From NCBI GenBank assembly GCA_007119345.1, contig SKPV01000029.1, forward strand, positions 1 to 21,071: 21,071 nucleotides of DNA, written 5' to 3'. The notes beneath the pieces were generated by a model. It was not told the DNA's origin and ran no database searches. It saw nothing but the letters and a program-made list of their open reading frames with translations. How positions within the stretch are numbered: the stretch's first letter is position 1; each line of letters begins with the position of its first letter. The stretch is from Halovivax sp. (GTDB taxonomy: Archaea; Halobacteriota; Halobacteria; Halobacteriales; Natrialbaceae). This document shows, piece by piece, positions 14,966 through 21,071 of the stretch. The translations under genes were made by a program, and so were the position numbers.

Positions 14966-15955
14966 TCACGGCGCCCCGTCCCCCGCGTCGGAACCGCGGG
15001 GCCCCGCCGACTCGAGCAGTCCCTTCATGTACCCGATCGCGAAGAGGCGTCCCTTCGTCTCGTAGCCGGGATTCGCGTTCGACTCGCCCGCCATCGTCGG
15101 CACGTGATCGGGCCGCGCGGGCCCCTCGAAGCCGACGTCGCGATAGGCCTCGACGGCCGCCCGCATGTCGGTCGGCCCGGCGTCGTGCCACGTCTCGACG
15201 AACCGTTCGCCCTCACCCTCGACGTCGCGGAAGTGGACGTAGGTGATCCGATCGCCGAGCCGGCGGATCGCGTCGACGACGTCGACGCCTTCCATCGCCG
15301 AGAAGTTACCCTGACAGAAGGTGATTCCGTTGTGCTCGCTGTCCACTACCCCGAGGACGCGCTCGTAGGCCTCCGGGCTCCGGATAATTCGACTCACGCC
15401 TCTGACCTCCGGGATCGGCGGATCGTCGGGGTGGAGCGCGAGCATCACGTCCGCGTCCTCCGCGACGGGAACGGCCGCCTCGAGGAAGTGCTCGAGAGCC
15501 TCCCAGAGCTGGTCCGCCGAAACGGGCGCGACGTCGGCGTCGGGCCCGCGTCGCATGTCCCCGTCGTCGTAGCCGGTAACGAAGGAGTCGCCGCGCGCGG
15601 GAATCGTCGTCGACGTCCGCGCCCAGCGGATCCCGGCCATCCAGTCGTAGGCGACGATCGGCACGTCGAGCGCGCCGCAGTGCCTGAGGAACTCGCAGAA
15701 CGTCTCGATGTCCTCGTCCCGACCCTCCCGTCCGAGCCGGATACGGTCGGTGATCGGAACGCTCCCTTCCATCACCGCGAATTCCAGCCCCGCGTCGTCG
15801 AACGCGTTCCGCAGCAAGAGCAGGTCCTCGAAGGTCCAGTCCGTCCGCCCGTCGCCGATTTCGAGGGGGTGCACGACGGCCTTCTCGACGCCCATCTGTC
15901 GTGCGAGCGCCCACCGCTCGTCGCGCTCGGGCGGGAGGATGAGTGCTGGTTCCAT
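14966..15955 (-). CDS. uxuA: Mannonate dehydratase (UxuA-like)
   Basis: 329 aa, TIM barrel. It removes water from D-mannonate to give 2-keto-3-deoxy-D-gluconate, a hexuronate catabolic step. The metal-site residues are all visible with family spacing: His175 (LALHPDDPPIPEVRG), Cys214 (GITFCQGNFS), His241 (YVHFRDVEG) and Asp283 (ARPDHVPTMAGE). It is shorter than the E. coli enzyme (394 aa), as in many archaeal and Gram-positive forms. The C-terminal tail after about 315 is low-complexity and acidic. The gene is divergent from the FAH-fold gene across 194 nt. A closely related xylose-isomerase-like barrel acting on another aldonate cannot be excluded. Confidence 0.85.
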   Translation of the reverse strand: MEPALILPPERDERWALARQMGVEKAVVHPLEIGDGRTDWTFEDLLLLRNAFDDAGLEFAVMEGSVPITDRIRLGREGRDEDIETFCEFLRHCGALDVPIVAYDWMAGIRWARTSTTIPARGDSFVTGYDDGDMRRGPDADVAPVSADQLWEALEHFLEAAVPVAEDADVMLALHPDDPPIPEVRGVSRIIRSPEAYERVLGVVDSEHNGITFCQGNFSAMEGVDVVDAIRRLGDRITYVHFRDVEGEGERFVETWHDAGPTDMRAAVEAYRDVGFEGPARPDHVPTMAGESNANPGYETKGRLFAIGYMKGLLESAGPRGSDAGDGAP

Positions 15956-16149
15956 GGGGGTGATCCGTATTTCGAGGCGAATTCACATAGTGCTGTACGC
16001 TCCGGCCGGTGCGTCGGTGATCGCGGCCCCGGATCGAGCGCCGCGACGCCGGACGGACGCGACCGGGGACCGACCGCGCCAATCGTTCGGCGAGCCGCCG
16101 GTCGGTTTTTACCGAAAGTTTTTACAGGATCTTGCGTGGGAGTTACGTC
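15956..16149. promoter_or_regulatory. Divergent promoter region
   Basis: This 194-nt gap separates the divergent mannonate dehydratase and FAH-fold genes. For the plus-strand gene, TTTTTACA (16119-16126) lies 27 nt before the ATG at 16150, a good leaderless promoter; a similar TTTTTACC is at 16106-16113. For the minus-strand gene I see only weak AT-rich elements (for example CACTATGTGA near 15985-15994). Confidence 0.5.
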
Positions 16150-17031
16150 ATGCGCTGTTACCGCCGTTTCGATGCGGGCGAGTACCGGCTCCTCGCCCGG
16201 GTCGACGGATCGCTGTACGACCTCACCGCGGCCGACGACGCGCTGGACGAGTTCACCGCGCTCGCTCGGCGCGCGTCACGCCGCGACGTCGCCGTCGAGA
16301 CGTACGCGCGGCGGCTGCTCTCGGACGCGGAACTCGCGCGCGAGGGAGAATCCGCCGCGGCGGTCCCGGCCGGGGCGACCGTCCCGCTCGTTCCGGACGA
16401 AGTGTGGGCCGCGGGCGTGACCTACGAGATCAGCGAGGAGGCCCGTGAGGCCGAGTCCGGCATGCCTGAGATCTACCTGGACGTCTATCGCGCCGACCGG
16501 CCCGAACTGTTCTTCAAGGCCACCGCGGAGCGAACCGTCGGGCCCGACGAGGCGATCGGGATCCGCGGCGACTCCGACTGGAACGTCCCGGAGCCGGAGC
16601 TCGCGATCGTGCTCCACGAGGGCGAGATCGTCGGCTACACGATCGGCAACGACGTGAGCAGTCGCGAGATCGAGGGGGAGAACCCGCTGTACCTTCCGCA
16701 GGCGAAGATCTACGACCGGTGCTGCGCGCTCGGACCGTGCGTCGTCCCGGCGACAGTTCGCGACGATTGGAACGACCTCGCGATGCGGATGACGATCGAG
16801 CGCGACGGCTCCGTCGTCTTCGACGAGTCCACCTCCACGAGCGAGATGGTGCGCTCTCACGACGAACTCGTCTCGTACCTCCTCCGTCACGACGTCGTCC
16901 CCGAGTCGACGGTGCTGCTCACCGGGACGTCGCTGGTTCCGCCGGACGACTTCACCCTCGCCGAGGGCGACGCGGTCGAGATCACGATCGAGGGGATCGG
17001 AACCCTCGCGAATCCGGTGACGACGGTCTAG
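16150..17031 (+). CDS. Fumarylacetoacetate hydrolase-fold enzyme, likely 2-keto-3-deoxy sugar acid dehydratase
   Basis: 293 aa from the ATG at 16150, chosen because a TATA-like box sits 27 nt upstream; an in-frame TTG at 16132 would add six residues. The FAH domain covers about 80-290. Visible landmarks are ELFFKATAERTVGPDEAIGI, the acidic metal site in NVPEPELAIVL (Glu/Glu), GYTIGNDVSSREIEGENPLY, QAKIYDRCCALGPCVVP and TLAEGDAVEITIEGIGTLANP. The arrangement matches the 2-dehydro-3-deoxy-D-arabinonate/xylonate dehydratase branch known from archaeal pentose oxidation. That would turn a 2-keto-3-deoxy acid into a semialdehyde. The link to that branch is from memory of motifs; other FAH activities remain possible. 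Confidence 0.85.
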   Translation: MRCYRRFDAGEYRLLARVDGSLYDLTAADDALDEFTALARRASRRDVAVETYARRLLSDAELAREGESAAAVPAGATVPLVPDEVWAAGVTYEISEEAREAESGMPEIYLDVYRADRPELFFKATAERTVGPDEAIGIRGDSDWNVPEPELAIVLHEGEIVGYTIGNDVSSREIEGENPLYLPQAKIYDRCCALGPCVVPATVRDDWNDLAMRMTIERDGSVVFDESTSTSEMVRSHDELVSYLLRHDVVPESTVLLTGTSLVPPDDFTLAEGDAVEITIEGIGTLANPVTTV

Positions 17032-17166
17032 GCTCCGGAGGTCGCCGAGAGGGAGGGTCGTTTATGATGATTCGTTTCCTTGTCCGGGTATGGGCAGGAC
17101 CCGTCCGCACATCCAGTGGCAAAGACCCGCTCGACCGGAACGCTTCGGGACCGCGATCGAACGAAC

Positions 17167-18264
17167 ATGACCTACGCCGCGGGGATCATCGGGGCGGGCG
17201 GGATCGCCGGGATGGGCATTCTCGGGATGCACGATCCCGAGGCGATCGGCCGCGAGAAGATCGAAGCCAGCCACGCGGGCGGCTTCGACGCCCGGGCCGA
17301 GATCGAACTCGTCGCCGTCGCCGACGACGACGAGGACACGCTCGACCGGTTCGGAGACGCGTGGGACGTCCCCGAGGAGCGTCGGTACGGCGGACACGAG
17401 GCGATGCTCGAGGCGGAGGACCTCGACGTCGTCTCCGTCTGCACGCCGACGTACCTCCACGCCGAGCACGTCGTCGACGCCGCGCGATCGGCGGCGGACC
17501 CGTCGCTGATCTGGTGTGAGAAGCCGATCGCCTCGAAGGTGAGCGCGGCCGAACGGATGGTCTCGGTCTGCGAGGAGACCGACACGGAGCTGCTGGTGAA
17601 CCACTCGTTCCGGTTCACGGACAAGCTCCGGCGGTTGCGCTCGTTGATCCGGGACGACGGGCTGCTCGGCGACGTCGTGTCGGTCGGGACGCAGTTCCGG
17701 ATGGAACTGCTGCGCAACTCGACGCACCTGCTCGACACCCTCGTCTACCTGCTCGACGCCCGGGCGGAGACCGTCGCGGGCTACGTCACCGGCGAGAACG
17801 AGGCCGTCGACGCCCTGGACGCCGATCGGCGGGTCGACGACGCCGGCGGCGGCGGCTTCGTCGTCATGGACGACGGGACGTTCGTCACCGTCGACTGTAC
17901 GATCCCCCGCGAGATCTCGTCCATGACCCTGCAGTTCGTCGGCACCCAGGGGAAACTCTACCTGAACAACGACGACGGCGAGTGGCGGTACTGGCGACTC
18001 GACGGCGGCGATCACGTCGAGGAGCCACTCCCCGGAATCGAGGGCGCGTGGACCTGGGAGGACGACTACCGACGGGCGTTCGCGAACGCGGCCGCCCACA
18101 TCGTCGACGTGCTCGACGGGCGCGCGGAGAACGCCTCGACGGGCGAAGAAGCGACGCGCAGTCTCGAGATCATCGCGGGATTCTACCTCTCGCACTACAC
18201 CGGCGGACGAGTCGAGATTCCGCTCGCCGGGCCGCTTCGAGACGTTCGAATCACCTCCTGGTAA
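17167..18264 (+). CDS. Gfo/Idh/MocA family oxidoreductase
   Basis: 365 aa. This is an NAD(P)-dependent sugar or inositol dehydrogenase-type protein. The N-terminal Rossmann motif is AAGIIGAGGIAGMGI (4-18). VVSVCTPTYLHAEHVVDAA and IWCEKPIASKVSAAERM carry the family EKP motif with its Lys. VNHSFRFTDKLRRLRSLI corresponds to the 'N..R' helix. The C-terminal domain has a strand-rich VDCTIPREISSMTLQFVGT and a GTQGKLYL turn. The ATG at 17167 begins the recognisable fold; the open frame extends further upstream without similarity. It is 135 nt downstream of the FAH-fold gene on the same strand. A TATA-like CGTTTATGA near 17059-17067 would give a leader of about 75 nt. Confidence 0.9.
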   Translation: MTYAAGIIGAGGIAGMGILGMHDPEAIGREKIEASHAGGFDARAEIELVAVADDDEDTLDRFGDAWDVPEERRYGGHEAMLEAEDLDVVSVCTPTYLHAEHVVDAARSAADPSLIWCEKPIASKVSAAERMVSVCEETDTELLVNHSFRFTDKLRRLRSLIRDDGLLGDVVSVGTQFRMELLRNSTHLLDTLVYLLDARAETVAGYVTGENEAVDALDADRRVDDAGGGGFVVMDDGTFVTVDCTIPREISSMTLQFVGTQGKLYLNNDDGEWRYWRLDGGDHVEEPLPGIEGAWTWEDDYRRAFANAAAHIVDVLDGRAENASTGEEATRSLEIIAGFYLSHYTGGRVEIPLAGPLRDVRITSW

Positions 18265-18271
18265 CGCCCCC

Positions 18272-18532
18272 TCAGAACCTGAAGAAGGCGACGAGGAAGA
18301 CGACGATCAGTAGCGCGAGAACGAGTGCGCGGACGCCGACGAACACCCGGTGGTGAAATCGACAGACGTACCGTGGCGTCGTCGGCTCGTCCGAACCGTC
18401 ACCGCGAAATGTGCGCGGAACCGCCCCGGGTCGGTCGCAGCCGTCGACCTGGCAGTCGGGGTCGTCGGCTCGATCTGCCTCGTCCGTCGAACGATCGTCC
18501 GGCGGAGCGAGCGGGTGATCGGCGTCGCGCAT
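18272..18532 (-). CDS. Small membrane protein with Cys/His zinc-binding-like motif
   Basis: 86 aa. The acidic N-terminus (1-26) is followed by CQVDGC (Cys27, Cys32), a loop, then YVCRFHHRVF (Cys57, His60, His61). One membrane segment (about 64-84, VGVRALVLALLIVVFLVAFF) follows. The pattern CxxxxC...CxxHH suggests a small zinc finger held at the cytoplasmic face of the membrane. It converges tail-to-tail with the Gfo/Idh gene, with a 7-nt gap. The acidic composition and the coherent motif-plus-helix plan argue for a real gene. I do not recognise a named family. Confidence 0.65.
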   Translation of the reverse strand: MRDADHPLAPPDDRSTDEADRADDPDCQVDGCDRPGAVPRTFRGDGSDEPTTPRYVCRFHHRVFVGVRALVLALLIVVFLVAFFRF

Positions 18533-18601
18533 GTGCGTCGGGTGGCGGTGACGATTCGAACGCGTAGCAGCTGGTTCGTTCCGATCAGTCGACGGGGACG
18601 G

Positions 18602-19678
18602 TCACTCGGCCTCCGCGTCCTGATCCGTCCCCTCCGTCCCGTCGACGCGGAGTTCGGGAGGGACGTCGGGCGACTTCGACGCCATGAAATCCTCGTCGTA
18701 GAGGATGCAGCGGGCCCGGTGGTTCCGACCGACGTCGTACATCGGCGGTTCCTCGGCGCGACACTCCTCCATCGCCGCCGGACACCGCGGCGCGAACCGA
18801 CAGCCCGGATCCAGGTCGATCGGATCCGGTACCTCCCCCTCGATCTCGATCGGCTCCCGGGACTTGTCGGGGTCGACGATCGGCGTCGAGGAGACGAGCG
18901 CCTGGGCGTAGGGGTGTTTGGGATCGTCGATCACCTGGTCGCCCGGCCCTCGCTCGACGATCTTCCCGAGGTACATGATCGCGATCCGGTCGCAGGTGTG
19001 CTTGAGCAGGGACAGGTCGTGGCTGATGTACAACACGGCGAGCCCCATCTCCTCCTGGAGCCGGTTGAGCAGGTCGAGGATGCTCGCCCGGACGCTGACG
19101 TCGAGCATGCTGGTCGGTTCGTCCGCGACGACGAACGACGGATTCAGGACGATCGCGCGAGCGATTCCCACGCGCTGGCGCTCGCCGCCGCTCAACTCGG
19201 ACGGGTACTCGTCGGCGAACGCCTCGGCGGGCCTCAATCCGGACAGTTCGAGCGTCTCGAGGACGCGGCGCTCGCGCTCTTCGTGCGAGCCGATATCGTG
19301 GACGTCGAGGGGCTCTTTCACCCAGTTAAACACCGTGAACCGGGGATTGATCGACTTGTACGGATCTTGCTGGATGATCTGGACCTCGGTTCGCAGATCG
19401 GGGTCTTCTTGCAACCGACGGGTCACGTCCTCGCCCCGGTAGTAAACCCGCCCCGCCGTCGGTTCGTACAGCCCGAGGAGGGTCTCCCCGAGGGTCGTCT
19501 TTCCGCACCCGCTCTCCCCGGCGATACCGAACGTCTCGCCTTCGCGGACGTCGAGGGACACCCCGTCGACGGCCTTCACCGTCTTGGGCTCCCCCCAACC
19601 CAGCAAGCGGCTGAACAGGTCGTCGTCGGCCACGAACTGCTTCTCGAGGTTCTCGACCGCGATGACGGGATCAGTCAT
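18602..19678 (-). CDS. ABC transporter ATPase, DppF/OppF-like
   Basis: 358 aa cytoplasmic ATPase of a peptide/opine/nickel-type importer. Walker A is GESGCGKT (54-61), then the Q-loop QIIQQDPYKSINPR, the signature LSGGERQR (162-169), Walker B FVVADEPTS (Asp186, Glu187) and the switch His220. The C-terminal oligopeptide-type extension has HPYAQALVSSTPI and four cysteines (293, 299, 306, 324) in the pattern CRFAPRCP...C...C. In some Dpp ATPases this pattern holds a 4Fe-4S cluster. The start overlaps the DppD-like gene by 8 nt, with a perfect ribosome site GGAGGTG (19683-19689) 4 nt before the ATG. It is the last gene of its operon. Confidence 0.95.
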   Translation of the reverse strand: MTDPVIAVENLEKQFVADDDLFSRLLGWGEPKTVKAVDGVSLDVREGETFGIAGESGCGKTTLGETLLGLYEPTAGRVYYRGEDVTRRLQEDPDLRTEVQIIQQDPYKSINPRFTVFNWVKEPLDVHDIGSHEERERRVLETLELSGLRPAEAFADEYPSELSGGERQRVGIARAIVLNPSFVVADEPTSMLDVSVRASILDLLNRLQEEMGLAVLYISHDLSLLKHTCDRIAIMYLGKIVERGPGDQVIDDPKHPYAQALVSSTPIVDPDKSREPIEIEGEVPDPIDLDPGCRFAPRCPAAMEECRAEEPPMYDVGRNHRARCILYDEDFMASKSPDVPPELRVDGTEGTDQDAEAE

Positions 19679-20795
19679 CGTCCACCTCCAGTTCTTCCAG
19701 CCGCCGTTCCCGACTGTCGTCCAGGATCGACAACCACGTCTCCTTGTCCTCGGCCTCGGCCCGGAGCACCTCGGCCTCGTCGGCGCGGTGGCACTCGACG
19801 ACGTGGCCGTCGCCGTACGATTCGGGCTCCGGCGTCACCTCCCAGCACTCGTCCTCGGCGAACGGACACCGCGGGGCGAACCGGCACCCCTCGTCGGGGT
19901 CGACGACTTCCGGCGGGCTTCCCGGGATGGAGACGAGATCCTGGTCGTCCCGCGAGATATCCGGAAACGCGTTGCGCAGCCCGAGGGTGTACGGGTGCCG
20001 CGGGTTCGTGATTACGGTCTCCGCGTCGGCGAACTCGGCGATTCGTCCGCCGTACATCACGGCGATGTAGTCGCAGTTTTCCGAAACGACGGACATGTCG
20101 TGGGTGATCAGGATCATCGCCGTCTCGAACTCCGCTTGCAGCTCGTCCACCTGTCGGAGGATGCGATCCTGGATCATCACGTCGAGCGCGGTGGTGGGCT
20201 CGTCCGCCAGCAGGAGCGAGGGGCTGAGCGCGAGCGCCATGGCGATCATCGCCCGCTGGGCCATCCCGCCGGAGAACTGGTGGGGGTAGTCCTTGACCCG
20301 ACTGGGTTCGAGTCCCAGGCTTTCGAACAGCTCCTCGGCGCGGGCCCACGCTTCCTGCTTCGAGGTGTCCTCCTCGTGGCGGCGGATCACGTCGACGATC
20401 TGGCGGCCGACGGTCTTGACCGGGTCGAACCCGTTCATCGCCGCCTGCGGGATCATCGAGATCTCCGTCCAGCGGATCTCCTCTCGAAGTTCCTTCTCGC
20501 CGAGTTCGGTGACGTCGGTGCCCCGCAGCCGAACGGTCCCGGAGACGATCTCGCCGTTGCGGGGGAGCAGCCGGATGATCGATTTGGCGACCGTCGTCTT
20601 GCCGCAGCCGGATTCGCCGACGAGCCCGAGGGTCTCCTGGGGACCGAGGGTGAGATTCACGCCGTCGACGGCGTGAAGCGCGCCCCGGTCGGTCCGGTAG
20701 TGGGTGCGAAGGTCCTCGATTTCGAGCAGTGGCTCCGATTCGCTCCCGGTGTCCTCCTTCGCGTCTCGTGAATCGTCGAGTTCTTCGGTCGCCAT
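19671..20795 (-). CDS. ABC transporter ATPase, DppD/OppD-like
   Basis: 374 aa partner ATPase. Walker A is GESGCGKT (60-67), Q-loop ISMIPQAAMNGFDP, signature FSGGMAQR (174-181, Phe in place of the usual Leu), Walker B LLLADEPTT (Asp198, Glu199) and switch His232. The C-terminal extension has NPRHPYTLGLRNAFPDI and cysteines 304, 310, 317 and 335, again the possible Fe-S pattern. An extra acidic N-terminal 20 residues and a charged C-terminal tail are typical of haloarchaeal versions. The ATG at 20795 follows the stop of the DppC-like gene with 1 nt between them, so the genes form one operon. Confidence 0.95.
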   Translation of the reverse strand: MATEELDDSRDAKEDTGSESEPLLEIEDLRTHYRTDRGALHAVDGVNLTLGPQETLGLVGESGCGKTTVAKSIIRLLPRNGEIVSGTVRLRGTDVTELGEKELREEIRWTEISMIPQAAMNGFDPVKTVGRQIVDVIRRHEEDTSKQEAWARAEELFESLGLEPSRVKDYPHQFSGGMAQRAMIAMALALSPSLLLADEPTTALDVMIQDRILRQVDELQAEFETAMILITHDMSVVSENCDYIAVMYGGRIAEFADAETVITNPRHPYTLGLRNAFPDISRDDQDLVSIPGSPPEVVDPDEGCRFAPRCPFAEDECWEVTPEPESYGDGHVVECHRADEAEVLRAEAEDKETWLSILDDSRERRLEELEVDDD

Positions 20796-20796
20796 A

Positions 20797-21071
20797 TCAG
20801 TGTCTCAGCTCCGGATTGGTGATCTCCTCGAGGCTACGGCCGATGAAGAAGACGGCCATCACCAGCAGCATCAGGCAGATCCCCGGCGGCAGCACCCACC
20901 ACCAGGCGTGGCGAATCGCGCCCGAGTGGTAGGCTTGAAAGAGCATCTTCCCCCACGAGTAGAGTTCGGGGTCGCCGAAGCCGAGGAACGCCAGGCTCGC
21001 CTCGTAGATGATCGCGTACGCCACCGCGAACGCCATGTACAGGCCGACGAGCGGGAGCACGTTCGGGAAGA
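20797..21071 (-). CDS. ABC transporter permease, DppC-like (partial, 5' part outside window)
   Basis: The C-terminal 91 or so residues of a second DppC-type permease enter from the right edge. The family ending is clear: EASLAFLGFGDPELYSWGKM followed by a membrane segment (WWVLPPGICLMLLVMAVFFI) and the terminal GRSLEEITNPELRH, like 'GDxLRDxLDPxLR'. Upstream, FPNVLPL is in frame at the window edge. It belongs to a different importer from the DppBC pair at 1-1419, since both DppC fragments lie on the same strand 20 kb apart. Confidence 0.92.
   Translation of the reverse strand, partial: FPNVLPLVGLYMAFAVAYAIIYEASLAFLGFGDPELYSWGKMLFQAYHSGAIRHAWWWVLPPGICLMLLVMAVFFIGRSLEEITNPELRH

Noticed and set aside
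18350..20011. 553-codon plus-strand frame opposite DppF/DppD
   Set aside because: Antisense shadow of two ATPase genes with complete Walker motifs.
1..21071. tRNA, rRNA or riboswitch
   Set aside because: I saw no cloverleaf with a GTTCRANYC arm, no rRNA sequence and no known riboswitch core on reading both strands. A covariance-model scan would be decisive but could not be run.

Overview
The window looks like chromosome or megaplasmid DNA of a halophilic archaeon (Halobacteria). The DNA is GC-rich and the proteins are strongly acidic. The transport lipoprotein carries a twin-arginine signal plus lipobox. Several genes have an AT-rich TATA-like box about 25-30 nt before the start codon, as expected for leaderless archaeal transcripts. 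I cannot name the genus.

Layout. (1) 1-3402, minus strand: a peptide/opine/nickel-type ABC importer in the order substrate-binding lipoprotein, DppB-like permease, DppC-like permease (cut by the left edge). The binding protein appears to be naturally circularly permuted. (2) 3505-5028, minus: an SMP-30-type lactonase and a DJ-1/PfpI protein, each with its own promoter. (3) 5128-7835, minus: a two-gene LUD/Fe-S operon for 2-hydroxyacid (lactate-type) oxidation. It holds a LutC-like protein and a LutB-LutA-like fusion, with a palindromic operator at the promoter. An IclR-family regulator (7929-8699) sits just upstream. (4) About 8.75-13.6 kb: a low-density, decaying zone. It holds a broken zinc alcohol dehydrogenase, an SDR with one frameshift, a broken NAD-dependent epimerase, an intact Ldh2-type dehydrogenase and a dead IS6-type transposase. 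(5) 13791-18264: a D-2-hydroxyacid dehydrogenase whose 3' end is tandemly repeated past its stop, a mannonate dehydratase (UxuA-like, minus), a fumarylacetoacetase-fold 2-keto-3-deoxy-sugar-acid enzyme, and a Gfo/Idh/MocA oxidoreductase. (6) 18272-18532: a small cysteine/histidine membrane protein. (7) 18602-21071, minus: DppF-like and DppD-like ATPases and the 3' end of another DppC-like permease.

How it fits together (inference): two Dpp-type importers flank enzymes for sugars, sugar acids and 2-hydroxyacids. A dehydrogenase, lactonase, dehydratase and 2-keto-3-deoxy acid enzyme would make an oxidative sugar or uronate route. The LUD/Fe-S proteins, Ldh2 and the 2-hydroxyacid dehydrogenase would handle lactate- or glycolate-like products. 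The importers may therefore carry glycosides or sugar acids rather than peptides. The IclR protein is the only regulator visible. The most unusual items are the permuted binding protein, the 49-bp repeat across a stop codon, and the LutBA fusion with one erased cysteine motif.
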